From NCBI RefSeq assembly GCF_018448935.1, contig NZ_RCWC01000012.1, forward strand, positions 62,001 through 126,000: DNA of 64,000 nt. The letters run 5' to 3'. Source of the stretch: Photorhabdus noenieputensis (GTDB lineage: Bacteria; Pseudomonadota; Gammaproteobacteria; Enterobacterales; Enterobacteriaceae). A program made the position numbers and the translations under genes. Shown one piece after another: positions 43,045-52,440 of this stretch; position 1 is the stretch's first letter; the number at the start of each line of letters is the position of its first letter. Under the pieces are notes generated by a model. It made no database searches, was not told where the DNA came from, and saw only the letters and a list, made by a program, of their open reading frames with translations.

Positions 43045-44556
43045 ATGGCGCTCTATGCTGGTATCGATTGCGGTACACAAAGTACTAAAGTCATTATTGT
43101 CGATAGCCAAAAAACGCATATTTTGGGTGAAAGCAGCTCGCCTCACCCAATAATTAGCGATTCAAACGGCCGTCGTGAACAACAAGCTCACTGGTGGACA
43201 GAGGCATTGGAAAGTGCCTTTTCTCAAGCGATCGAGCAAGCAGGAATTTCTGGTACAGAAATTGCCGCCCTTGCCGTCTCAGGTCAACAGCATGGTTTTG
43301 TTCCTCTGGATGCAGAAGGTCATGTTTTAGCACCGGTAAAACTCTGGTGTGACACTGAAACTGCGGTCGAAAATCAGGAAATTATTGATGCACTCGGTGG
43401 TACCCAAGCCGCTTTAGCACAACTCGGATTAATGCCGCAGACAGGTTATACCGCATCTAAAATTCTTTGGTTCAAAAAATACCATCCTGAATTATGGGAA
43501 AAACTGAATGCCGTTTTATTGCCTCATGATTATCTCAATTATTGGCTAACAGGCAGATTAGTTGCCGAATATGGTGATGCTTCAGGAACCGGATTACTGA
43601 ATATTCGTAAACGCGAATGGGATAACCAAATTGCCCAATTAATTGATCCGAATGGCCGTCTTTGGCATGCACTGCCTGAATTGGTTTCCGCTGAGACCTG
43701 TATTGGTACAGTAAAGCCTGAAATAGCAAGAAGATTAGGGCTTTCACCGACAACCAAAGTTGCGTCTGGCGGGGGCGATAATATGATGGCTGCAATTGGA
43801 ACGGGCAATATCATTCCGGGCATCACGACCATGAGTTTAGGCACCTCTGGCACCCTATTCACTTACTCTGACAAACCGATTGTCGCTGACTCTGAAATGA
43901 TCGCGGGTTTCTGTTCCTCTAATAATGGATGGCTACCATTGATCTGCACGATGAATGTGACTTCAACCACCACCACCATTCAAAAGCTGTTTAATATGGA
44001 TATTCAGACTTTTAATGACACATTGAACCAGAACAAACCCGGCGCTAATGGTTTGATGATGCTACCGTTTTTTAATGGTGAACGTGTTCCGCCACTCCCC
44101 CACGCCAAAGCGAGTCTCCATAACCTGGATACTAGCAATATGAATCAACAAAATTTCATTTTGGCTGCGGTTGAAAGCGCTACGTACGGGCTACGTTTTG
44201 GTATTGAATTATTTCGCAAGCAAGGGATTGAAATTAATGAGATCCGTTTGACCGGCGGCGGCGCTCGTAGCAAAAAATGGCGACAAATTGTAGCTGACGT
44301 CATGAATACTCCTGTTATCTGTGTCACCAATCAAGAAGCTGCCGCCCTGGGTGCTGCTATTCAAGCTATGTGGTGTGATTCCTTGACAGAAGAGAAAGAT
44401 AAACAAGCGCAGCTCGTCCACCTTTGCCAACATTTTGTTCATCTTGATGAAGAAACCCGCACCGTTCCAACTCCCGAAACAGCCGCATTATATGACCTGC
44501 TTTATCAAGATTATTTATCTCTGTTGACTGCTGAATATCCAGAGGTGAAAGTATGA
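43045..44556 (+). CDS. xylB: Xylulokinase XylB
   Basis: A 503-residue FGGY-family sugar kinase phosphorylating D-xylulose to xylulose-5-phosphate for the pentose phosphate pathway. Landmarks are GIDCGTQSTKVIIVD (ATP-binding start), AVSGQQHGFVPLD, GGGDNMMAAIGTGN and LTGGGARSKKWRQIVADV with TNQEAAALGAAI near the C-terminus. AATGGAG lies just before the ATG and the gap to the dehydrogenase is 3 bp, so expression is coupled. No xylA or xylose transporter is present. Confidence 0.92.
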   Translation: MALYAGIDCGTQSTKVIIVDSQKTHILGESSSPHPIISDSNGRREQQAHWWTEALESAFSQAIEQAGISGTEIAALAVSGQQHGFVPLDAEGHVLAPVKLWCDTETAVENQEIIDALGGTQAALAQLGLMPQTGYTASKILWFKKYHPELWEKLNAVLLPHDYLNYWLTGRLVAEYGDASGTGLLNIRKREWDNQIAQLIDPNGRLWHALPELVSAETCIGTVKPEIARRLGLSPTTKVASGGGDNMMAAIGTGNIIPGITTMSLGTSGTLFTYSDKPIVADSEMIAGFCSSNNGWLPLICTMNVTSTTTTIQKLFNMDIQTFNDTLNQNKPGANGLMMLPFFNGERVPPLPHAKASLHNLDTSNMNQQNFILAAVESATYGLRFGIELFRKQGIEINEIRLTGGGARSKKWRQIVADVMNTPVICVTNQEAAALGAAIQAMWCDSLTEEKDKQAQLVHLCQHFVHLDEETRTVPTPETAALYDLLYQDYLSLLTAEYPEVKV

Positions 44557-44610
44557 AACATTGACCACCGATAATTCTCCTAGTGAATGACTCAAAGTCA
44601 CTGGTATCCA

Positions 44611-44644
44611 AAAAAAACAAACCTCGCTATTTTAAACGAGGTTT
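44611..44644 (-). terminator. Terminator between convergent xylB and putP
   Basis: AAACCTCG and CGAGGTTT form an 8-bp stem (44619-44626 and 44637-44644). The A-run at 44611-44617 gives a U-tract on the minus strand, so it best serves putP; it may also stop xylB transcripts. Confidence 0.78.
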
Positions 44645-44714
44645 GTTAGCGGTCTGGTGAAAGCATTCCGCCTTCACGCTCTCTTACCTTTCTTTCAATT
44701 TACCTTATTTCAAT

Positions 44715-46199
44715 TCATTTAGTCTTGTATTGCGCCTCAGCACCAACAAAACGCTGTTGCGCTGCACTGCTCGGCGCTTTACCCAACAGACTCACAACCA
44801 CGATCGCAATAGAAGCTAAGACAAAGCCAGGAATAATTTCATACAACGCAAACCATTGGTACTTCATCCACACCAATACCGTGACGGCCCCTACCAACAT
44901 TCCCGCTAATGCGCCGTTACGTGTCATACGTTTCCAGATAACAGAAATCAGTACGACCGGGCCGAACGCAGCACCAAATCCTGCCCATGCATTACTTACC
45001 AGAGCCAGTACTTTATTATCCGGATTAGTTGCTATCACCATCGCGATGACCGCCACCAGCAACACCATGAAACGCCCTACCCACACCAACTCTTTCTGGC
45101 TGGCAGATTTACGGATAAAGGGTTTGTAAAGATCTTCCGTCAAAGCACTTGCACACACCAGCAACTGACAGCTTAAGGTACTCATCACCGCGGCCAGAAT
45201 AGCGGATAGTAAAATGCCTGCTACCCACGGATTAAACAGAATAACAGCCAATTCCATAAAGATACGCTCACGGTTGGCTGTAACCGGGCCAGACAGTTCA
45301 GGATGCATTTCAAAATAAGCAATACCGAAGAAACCGACAGCAATAGTGCCTGCCAAACATAACACCATCCAAGTCATACTGATACGACGAGCCTTACGGA
45401 TAGTATGATGGGAATCTGCCGCCATAAAACGTGCCAGAATATGCGGCTGACCAAAATAACCCAACCCCCAACCTAACAACGAGATAATGGCAATAAAGTT
45501 CAACCCTTTAAACATGTCCATATAAGCTGGGCTTTTTGCTGCTATCAGAGCCAGAGAGGTATCAATGCCACCCACAGAGAAAATAACGATAACCGGTGTC
45601 AAGATAAGCGCAAAGATCATTAATGAAGCCTGAACCGTATCGGTCCAACTGACCGCCAAAAAGCCGCCAAGGAAAGTATAAGCAATCGTTGCCGCGGCAC
45701 CGAGCCACATGGCTTTCTGATAACTGATACCGAACGTACTTTCAAATAACAATCCTCCGGCAACCACGCCAGAGGCACAATAGATAGTAAAGAAGATCAA
45801 AATCACCAACGCAGAAATAATACGTAGGATTTTACTGCTATCGTCAAAACGACTGGTGAAATAATCCGGCAATGTTAGCGCATTATTATTAACTTCGGTC
45901 TGGATTCGTAACCTGCCGGCCACCAATTTCCAGTTCAGGTAAGCGCCTAAAGCAAGACCAATGGCTATCCAGCTTTCTGAAATCCCCGCAAAATAGACTA
46001 CGCCAGGTAAGCCCATTAATAACCAACCACTCATATCCGAAGCACCGGCAGACAAAGCCGTTACCACGCTGCCTAATCGCCTTCCTCCCAAGATATAGTC
46101 ATCAAAATTCTTGGTTGAGCGATAAGCCAAAAAGCCTATCAACAACATACCAGTAATGTAGACAATAAAGGTGATTAGCATTGGTGTATTTACTGTCAT
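44715..46199 (-). CDS. putP: Sodium/proline symporter PutP
   Basis: A 494-residue SSS-family transporter matching E. coli PutP (502): STKNFDDYILGGRRLGSVVTALSAGASDMSGWL in part (sodium-site region), LPDYFTSRF, FLGGFLAVSWTDTVQ, GQPHILARFMAA. The ATG at 46199 (MTVNTPMLITFIVYITGML) has GGAGAAC upstream; the longer frame to 46256 is non-conserved. It is divergent from putA, with PutA-type operators between. Confidence 0.95.
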   Translation of the reverse strand: MTVNTPMLITFIVYITGMLLIGFLAYRSTKNFDDYILGGRRLGSVVTALSAGASDMSGWLLMGLPGVVYFAGISESWIAIGLALGAYLNWKLVAGRLRIQTEVNNNALTLPDYFTSRFDDSSKILRIISALVILIFFTIYCASGVVAGGLLFESTFGISYQKAMWLGAAATIAYTFLGGFLAVSWTDTVQASLMIFALILTPVIVIFSVGGIDTSLALIAAKSPAYMDMFKGLNFIAIISLLGWGLGYFGQPHILARFMAADSHHTIRKARRISMTWMVLCLAGTIAVGFFGIAYFEMHPELSGPVTANRERIFMELAVILFNPWVAGILLSAILAAVMSTLSCQLLVCASALTEDLYKPFIRKSASQKELVWVGRFMVLLVAVIAMVIATNPDNKVLALVSNAWAGFGAAFGPVVLISVIWKRMTRNGALAGMLVGAVTVLVWMKYQWFALYEIIPGFVLASIAIVVVSLLGKAPSSAAQQRFVGAEAQYKTK

Positions 46200-46283
46200 G
46201 CAAGTTCTCCATAGTGTTATCTGTGTTTTGCAAATCCGCAGTTCTCCCGGGTACACAGAGTTTTCCCTGTCAGGTTCAGGAAC

Positions 46284-46289
46284 GTTGCA
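46284..46289. promoter_or_regulatory. PutA operator motif, putP-proximal
   Basis: GTTGCA, the core recognised by the E. coli PutA ribbon-helix-helix domain, lies 85 bp before putP and is followed by the near-repeat ATTGCACC. Confidence 0.55.
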
Positions 46290-46614
46290 CCTGATTGCAC
46301 CTAAAAATGGTCCATAATTCTAAATTGAAATAATTATTTTTGTAACCAATTAGAAAGTTACAGTGAATCCTAGATTAGCATCAGGTAATTTAACAACTAA
46401 TTAACGCCATTTTTTACAAGAAACGTCTACTGAATCACATTTATTTGCTTTAAAAATTATACTTTTTAACCATTTCAGGGTTACACCCCTATATTTCGCT
46501 ATAAAATAGTAAACCAATGTGTATCAATCAAATAAAGTCACAAAAATAAATATATCCACCTAATTATAATAACTAGATTAATTTCACAAAAATAAAACAA
46601 GCGCTTCTCATAAG
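46290..46614. other. Central part of the putP-putA control region
   Basis: About 325 bp of AT-rich intergenic DNA without a gene, lying between divergent promoters and flanked by GTTGCA motifs on both sides, which would suit repression by DNA looping. Confidence 0.55.
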
Positions 46615-46630
46615 GTTGCACAAAGTTGCA
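46615..46630. promoter_or_regulatory. Paired PutA operator motifs, putA-proximal
   Basis: GTTGCA occurs at 46615-46620 and again at 46625-46630, ten bases apart (one helical turn), 57 bp before putA. Adjacent in-phase copies suit cooperative PutA binding and autorepression. Confidence 0.68.
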
Positions 46631-46686
46631 ACATGTCAGATATTATCATGCAATTTTAGATAAACCTTACCTATTAAGGAGCGAGG

Positions 46687-49600
46687 ATGGGTAGTACAAC
46701 AATGGGCGTGAAGCTTGATGAAGCAACGCGCGATCGCATTAAAGCTGCGGCACAACGGATTGACCGCACTCCACATTGGCTGATTAAACAAGCTATTTTT
46801 AATTACCTTGAACGCCTTGAAAATGATGAACAGATCGCTGAACTCTCTGCTAATCAAGATATTAAAGAAGAGAAGATCATCGCAGAAGAAACGGCACCAG
46901 ATTCTGCTCATCAACCTTTCCTCGACTTCGCAGAACATATCCTGCCTCAATCAGTAAAACGTTCCGCAATCACTGCGGCCTATCGCCTGCCAGAAACACA
47001 AGCAGTTCCCATGTTGCTGCAACAGGCGCAATTGCCCGAAGATCAAGCACAAGCGACTCATAAGCTGGCTTACAGCATTGCAGAAAAATTGCGTAACCAG
47101 AAAAACAGCATTGGTCGTTCAGGTCTGGTTCAAGGGTTATTGCAGGAATTTTCGCTTTCATCTCAGGAAGGCGTTGCGCTAATGTGTCTGGCGGAAGCCT
47201 TGCTCCGTATTCCTGATAAAGCGACTCGCGACGCGCTGATCCGCGACAAAATCAGCAACGGCAACTGGCATTCCCATTTGGGCCAAAGTTCATCCATGTT
47301 TGTCAATGCAGCAACCTGGGGGCTGCTGTTTACCGGCAAATTAGTTTCTACCCACAATGAAGCCAAACTCTCCAATTCGCTGAATCGCATTATCAGTAAG
47401 AGCGGCGAGCCATTAGTACGTAAAGGCGTCGATATGGCAATGCGCCTGATGGGTGAACAGTTTGTGACCGGAGAAACCATCGCTCAAGCGCTGGCAAGTG
47501 CACGTAAGCTGGAAGAAAAAGGGTTCCGTTACTCCTATGACATGCTAGGTGAAGCCGCTTTAACTGAGGAAGATGCTCAGAATTATATGGTTTCCTATCA
47601 ACAAGCGATTCATGCTATCGGGAAAGCCTCTAACGGCCGCGGCATTTATGAAGGACCTGGAATTTCCATTAAGCTTTCCGCTTTGCACCCACGTTATAGC
47701 CGTGCTCAATATGAACGTGTCATGAACGAGTTATACCCACGCCTGCTTTCCCTGACATTGCAGGCACGCCAATATGATGTTGGTATCAATATTGATGCCG
47801 AAGAAGCAGATCGTCTGGAAATTTCTCTCGATTTGTTGGAGAAACTCTGTTTTGAACCACAACTGGCTGGCTGGAATGGCATTGGCTTCGTTATTCAGGC
47901 TTATCAGAAACGCTGCCCCTTTGTTATCGATGCAGTCATTGACTTAGCGCAACGCAGCCGTCGTCGGCTGATGGTGCGACTGGTAAAAGGCGCTTACTGG
48001 GATAGCGAAATTAAACGTGCTCAAATCGATGGGCTGGAAGGCTATCCCGTTTACACTCGCAAAGTTTATACTGACGTTTCTTATCTGGCTTGTGCCCGCA
48101 AATTATTGTCAGTACCCAATCTGATTTATCCTCAGTTCGCTACCCATAACGCCCATACTTTAGCTGCCGTTTATCATATGGCGGGACAAAACTATTATCC
48201 TGGTCAATATGAATTTCAGTGCCTGCATGGCATGGGAGAACCATTGTATGAACAAGTGGTCGGGAAAATCGCTGATGGCAAATTAAACCGCCCATGCCGT
48301 ATTTATGCGCCAGTAGGCACTCACGAAACACTGTTGGCTTATCTGGTCCGTCGCCTGTTGGAAAACGGCGCTAACACTTCTTTCGTCAACCGTATCGCCG
48401 ATACCACATTACCACTGGATGAACTGGTTGCCGATCCGGTGAACAAGGTTCAGAAGCTGGCCGAAACCGAAGGCCAAATCGGTCTTCCACATCCGAAAAT
48501 TCCTCTGCCTCACAATCTGTATGGCAAAGATCGCGCAAACTCAGCCGGTCTGGATCTTGCCAACGAACATCGTCTGGCATCTCTTTCCAGTGCGCTATTA
48601 AGTTCTGCTACCGAAGAGCAGTATAGCGAGCCACTATTGGGCGGCAATTATCACCATCAAGGTGAGTTACCCGCCGCTAAACCGGTTATTAACCCGGCGG
48701 CACCTTCGGATATTGTTGGTCATGTTCGTGAAACAACTGAACAGGAAGTCAGTCATGCGCTGGATGTCGCAACAGAAGCCGGCGCAATCTGGTTTGCGAC
48801 GCCGCCATCAGAACGAGCCGCTATTCTGATTCGTGCTGCGGAATTGATGGAAAACCAGATGCAACTGCTATTGGGCATTTTGGTTCGGGAAGCCGGCAAA
48901 ACCTTTAATAACGCGATTGCTGAGGTACGCGAGGCGGTCGATTTTCTCTATTACTACGCAGGGCAAATTCGCCATGATTTCGCCAATGATACTCATCGCC
49001 CTCTGGGGCCGGTTGTCTGTATCAGCCCGTGGAACTTCCCATTAGCCATTTTTACCGGACAGATAGCGGCTGCATTGGCTGCCGGTAACAGTGTATTAGC
49101 AAAACCTGCGGAACAGACTCCATTAATTGCAGCAACAGCGGTCAAAATACTGCATCAAGCAGGTATTCCCCTCGATGCATTGCAATTATTACCTGGCCGA
49201 GGTGAAACCATTGGCTCTCTTCTGGTGAGTGATGAAAGAGTGCGAGGCGTAATGTTTACTGGCTCCACCGAAGTGGCGAGTCTATTACAACGTAACATTG
49301 CCGGACGACTTGATGCACAAGGGCGACCAACCCCTTTGATTGCCGAAACCGGTGGTCTGAACGCCATGATTGTTGACTCTTCCGCACTAACAGAACAAGT
49401 TGTTATGGATGTAGTCGCTTCTGCTTTTGATAGTGCAGGTCAACGTTGCTCTGCTCTGCGTATTCTCTGTATTCAAGATGACGTGGCAGAAAGAACCCTC
49501 ACCATGCTGAAAGGTGCCATGTCTGAATGCCGGATGGGTAATCCTGAACGCCTGTCTACCGATATCGGCCCGGTCATTGATGCGGAAGCCAAAGCCGGCA

Positions 49601-50667
49601 TTGATCGCCATATTCAAACAATGCGTACCAAAGGACGCACGATTTATCAGGCAGCACAAGATAACGTGGTTGACAATCAAGAGTGGGATCAAGGTACTTT
49701 CGTTAAACCAACACTGATTGAATTGGAAAATTTCAATGAATTAAAGCAAGAGATTTTCGGCCCGGTTCTGCATGTTGTCCGTTTTAAACGTGACGAGCTG
49801 GATAAATTGCTGGAGCAAATTAATCACTCCAACTATGGTTTGACCCTTGGCGTCCATACCCGTATTGATGAAACGATTGCACAAGTTACCGCTAAAGCGA
49901 AAGTCGGCAATCTGTATGTTAACCGCAACATGGTAGGCGCTGTTGTTGGCGTGCAACCGTTCGGTGGTGAAGGCTTATCCGGTACCGGACCGAAAGCAGG
50001 CGGCCCACTCTATCTGTACCGTTTGCTCTCTTGCCGTCCTCAAAACGCGATCAACCAAACGTTGGGACGCCAGGATGCGGAATATCCACTGGATGCTAAT
50101 GTCCGTTCAGCGCTAATGGCTCCCTTTGATGCATTAGCAGAATGGGCAACCAACCAGCACAACGAAGAGCTAAATCAGTTAGTTCAACAATATAAATTGC
50201 TGGCACAAGGCGGCACCACCCGCCTGTTGCCGGGGCCGACCGGCGAACGCAATACTTATACCCTGTTGCCTCGTGGTCAGGTGCTGTGTCTGGCGGATAA
50301 TCAACAAGATATATTCATTCAACTGGCAGCAACATTATCTGTGGGCTGTCAATTGCTATGGCAAAATGATGAACTACATCAGCAACTGTTTCGTCAATTG
50401 CCAGATAGCGTCCGTAAATCAATCAATTTAGTTCAGGACTGGCAGAGTGAAGATACGGTATTCGAAGCGGTTATTTACCACGGCGACTCTGATCAATTGC
50501 GTCAAGTTTGTGAACAAATCGCTCAACGTAAAGGCGTTATCATTTCCGTACAAGGTTTTGCCCGTGGAGAAACTAATCTGCTGTTAGAACGTTTGCTACA
50601 TGAACGCTCACTGAGCATTAACACCGCGGCGGCGGGGGGTAATGCCAGTCTGATGACTATCGGTTAA
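46687..50667 (+). CDS. putA: Bifunctional proline dehydrogenase / P5C dehydrogenase and repressor PutA
   Basis: A 1326-residue trifunctional flavoprotein matching E. coli PutA (1320). The N-terminal ribbon-helix-helix (1-47, MGVKLDEATRDRIKAAAQ) represses put genes. The FAD proline dehydrogenase barrel is at about 220-570 (EGPGISIKLSALHPRYS, VRLVKGAYWDSEIKRAQ, FATHNAHTLAAV). The aldehyde dehydrogenase domain is at about 640-1120 with the catalytic Glu in IAETGGLNA and Cys in AGQRCSALR. The C-terminal tail is conserved. It oxidises proline to glutamate at the membrane; proline is abundant in insect haemolymph. Confidence 0.97.
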   Translation: MGSTTMGVKLDEATRDRIKAAAQRIDRTPHWLIKQAIFNYLERLENDEQIAELSANQDIKEEKIIAEETAPDSAHQPFLDFAEHILPQSVKRSAITAAYRLPETQAVPMLLQQAQLPEDQAQATHKLAYSIAEKLRNQKNSIGRSGLVQGLLQEFSLSSQEGVALMCLAEALLRIPDKATRDALIRDKISNGNWHSHLGQSSSMFVNAATWGLLFTGKLVSTHNEAKLSNSLNRIISKSGEPLVRKGVDMAMRLMGEQFVTGETIAQALASARKLEEKGFRYSYDMLGEAALTEEDAQNYMVSYQQAIHAIGKASNGRGIYEGPGISIKLSALHPRYSRAQYERVMNELYPRLLSLTLQARQYDVGINIDAEEADRLEISLDLLEKLCFEPQLAGWNGIGFVIQAYQKRCPFVIDAVIDLAQRSRRRLMVRLVKGAYWDSEIKRAQIDGLEGYPVYTRKVYTDVSYLACARKLLSVPNLIYPQFATHNAHTLAAVYHMAGQNYYPGQYEFQCLHGMGEPLYEQVVGKIADGKLNRPCRIYAPVGTHETLLAYLVRRLLENGANTSFVNRIADTTLPLDELVADPVNKVQKLAETEGQIGLPHPKIPLPHNLYGKDRANSAGLDLANEHRLASLSSALLSSATEEQYSEPLLGGNYHHQGELPAAKPVINPAAPSDIVGHVRETTEQEVSHALDVATEAGAIWFATPPSERAAILIRAAELMENQMQLLLGILVREAGKTFNNAIAEVREAVDFLYYYAGQIRHDFANDTHRPLGPVVCISPWNFPLAIFTGQIAAALAAGNSVLAKPAEQTPLIAATAVKILHQAGIPLDALQLLPGRGETIGSLLVSDERVRGVMFTGSTEVASLLQRNIAGRLDAQGRPTPLIAETGGLNAMIVDSSALTEQVVMDVVASAFDSAGQRCSALRILCIQDDVAERTLTMLKGAMSECRMGNPERLSTDIGPVIDAEAKAGIDRHIQTMRTKGRTIYQAAQDNVVDNQEWDQGTFVKPTLIELENFNELKQEIFGPVLHVVRFKRDELDKLLEQINHSNYGLTLGVHTRIDETIAQVTAKAKVGNLYVNRNMVGAVVGVQPFGGEGLSGTGPKAGGPLYLYRLLSCRPQNAINQTLGRQDAEYPLDANVRSALMAPFDALAEWATNQHNEELNQLVQQYKLLAQGGTTRLLPGPTGERNTYTLLPRGQVLCLADNQQDIFIQLAATLSVGCQLLWQNDELHQQLFRQLPDSVRKSINLVQDWQSEDTVFEAVIYHGDSDQLRQVCEQIAQRKGVIISVQGFARGETNLLLERLLHERSLSINTAAAGGNASLMTIG

Positions 50668-50680
50668 TTTCGGTTGTAGC

Positions 50681-50713
50681 TAAGGGGAACACATCAAAAA
50701 GGTGTTCCCCTTA
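50681..50713. terminator. Strong bidirectional hairpin after putA
   Basis: TAAGGGGAACAC, a 9-nt loop, GTGTTCCCCTTA: a perfect 12-bp stem 13 bp after the putA stop. There is no U-tract, but the position between convergent genes fits termination. A decayed relative sits at 51812-51839. Confidence 0.75.
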
Positions 50714-50777
50714 GATTAGCAATCAACCTCAAAACTCTGTTCATTCCTATCGAATGTAGGAATAATAGCGTAATCAT

Positions 50778-51317
50778 TTACATCAATTTTTCATCAGATA
50801 TTTCTTTAGTCATTATTTCTTTATTCATATAGTATTCATCTATCAGTTCACCATTTATAAATAGTGAGCCAGTTCTGATGCCAGAAAAAATAAAACCTGA
50901 TGACAAATACCGCTTTATTGCCAATGTGTTTCTTATTGCAACGGTTAATTCAAGTCTGCTAATTCCATTTTTCCGTGACCAATCTTGCGCTTTGTCGATT
51001 AGGATTCTCGCTATTCCTTTGTTTCTATACTCCTTTTTTACTCCAAGAGCAATAGAACCCAAATGCCTGTTTCTATTGAATACTCCTCTAGATATAACAA
51101 TAAATCCAACAATGTTTTTGTTGTCTTCGCATATTAACATTTGCCTGTCTTTTCCAAATCCTTTTATTATATCCACCTGTTCTTCAACACTGGTTTTTCT
51201 TTCTCCCGGCTCAAGCAACATAAATTCAGATGTATTATCCAACTCATTGAAAAAAACAATGAGATTATTCGCATCTTCCACGTTAACTTCTCTAAAAACA
51301 AAGATTTCTTTTTCCAT
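50778..51317 (-). CDS. GNAT-family N-acetyltransferase
   Basis: A protein of about 179 residues with a GNAT fold: FREVNVEDANNLIVFFNEL at the N-terminus, GFIVISRGVFNRNRHLGSIALGV, the acetyl-CoA loop KKEYRNKGIARILIDKA, and LELTVAIRNTLAIKRYLSSGF. Substrate unknown (RimJ/RimL-like or small-molecule acetylation). No strong ribosome site marks the start; 51317 (MEKEIFVFREV) is chosen on family grounds, though 51329 or 51365 are possible. It lies between the put and fli regions, without operon partners. Confidence 0.82.
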   Translation of the reverse strand: MEKEIFVFREVNVEDANNLIVFFNELDNTSEFMLLEPGERKTSVEEQVDIIKGFGKDRQMLICEDNKNIVGFIVISRGVFNRNRHLGSIALGVKKEYRNKGIARILIDKAQDWSRKNGISRLELTVAIRNTLAIKRYLSSGFIFSGIRTGSLFINGELIDEYYMNKEIMTKEISDEKLM

Positions 51318-51811
51318 AGCAAATACCATATTAATGAAATTAGCATATACCATATATTTCAGCATACAAAAGTCAATAAGATTTCGAATGATGTTGGAAT
51401 AATTAGTAGTGAGGTGATTGAAAAAATAATGAGGTGAAAGAAATTGGTACCTATCGCGATATTTAAAAAATTGCCATCATCACTTATGTATTTTTAATTA
51501 ATTGAAATAACAGCAAAAAAATCCCGTAATAAACAGGTAATTCACTATCCCATATAAATAAATAATTAAGCCTATTATCGTCCCTATTATTAGAAACTAA
51601 GTGTAGTTTTTATTTTCATGTCTGAAAAATAAAAAGTATGCAGATATTCTCCGATCGAGATAATACATCCTTTTATTCACCCAACATATAAATTCTTCTA
51701 CACACCCAAGTGGTCGATTAAACCGGATTAATGAGGAAAATGAGTTGGCTCATGATTCACCATGAAAAAACAAACCCCGTTATTTCTAACGACATTTGTC
51801 AGCAACGATCC
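51318..51811. other. AT-rich non-coding stretch before fliZ
   Basis: About 490 bp without a credible gene. At 51763-51801 it has a decayed copy of the terminator-like unit at 44611-44650 (AAAAAACAAACCCCG, TTTGTCAGC). Confidence 0.5.
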
Positions 51812-51839
51812 GAGGGGAACACATCAAATGCGTTCCCCC
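51812..51839 (-). terminator. Hairpin downstream of fliZ
   Basis: AGGGGAAC and GTTCCCC pair over 7 bp around ACATCAAATGC; it begins 36 bp after the fliZ stop. It shares GGGGAACACATCAAA with the putA hairpin, so it may be a dispersed palindromic unit rather than a dedicated terminator. Confidence 0.5.
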
Positions 51840-51875
51840 AAAATTAATCATCTCTTTGCTGTTTATATTTCCAGC

Positions 51876-52388
51876 TTAGTGACCGCCCTGTTGCCAGCTC
51901 AAATACTGTTCATACTTGCGCAAAGCAATGTTGTAGTTACTGAATGCCGACTGTGACAGCTTTTCACTCAGTTTTTCCTGAATTTTCTCTGTTGTGAACT
52001 CTTTTACAGGGTAATTGCTTGAAGTGAGCAATTCATCCAAACGTCGTAAACGAACCACATACTCACGAACAGTACTATGACTCATTTCAGTCTGTTCAAA
52101 CAGGTACTGTTTGAAAGACATGATGTCAAAATAATCTGTCTCGCTATTGCAATAAATCTCACTGCAAAAACGACATAACGCGACAAATTTATCTTGCAGC
52201 TCATCCCAGGTCTTGTCATCAATCAACTCCGTCATCTCGGAGATGGACTCTTTGTTGATCACTTGGCCATTAAAAACCAACGAGATACGGTCAAGAGCTT
52301 TGTGACAATGCAAGCAATGAGTTTGACTATGCTTGTAGTCTTTAATGTAACGGCTGAGCGGCCGTTTCTTTTGTGTTGTAACAGACAT
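51876..52388 (-). CDS. fliZ: Flagellar regulator FliZ
   Basis: A 170-residue protein matching FliZ (183 in E. coli): RPLSRYIKDYKHSQTHC, LVALCRFCSEIYCNSETDYFD in part, SHSTVREYVVRLRRLDELL, and a C-terminal segment SNYNIALRKYEQYLSW. In enterobacteria FliZ supports class 2 flagellar expression and antagonises sigma-S; in Xenorhabdus it also tunes virulence genes. It lies 52 bp after fliA on the same strand, as in the fliAZ operon. Confidence 0.9.
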   Translation of the reverse strand: MSVTTQKKRPLSRYIKDYKHSQTHCLHCHKALDRISLVFNGQVINKESISEMTELIDDKTWDELQDKFVALCRFCSEIYCNSETDYFDIMSFKQYLFEQTEMSHSTVREYVVRLRRLDELLTSSNYPVKEFTTEKIQEKLSEKLSQSAFSNYNIALRKYEQYLSWQQGGH

Positions 52389-52440
52389 AAGAGATAAGCC
52401 CTGTGTGTAGTCTTAAACAAAAAACAAATAAGCAAAAAAG

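Noticed and set aside
44145-45129. Several 60-130-codon frames opposite xylB and putP
   Set aside because: All are antisense shadows of genes with full-length family matches.
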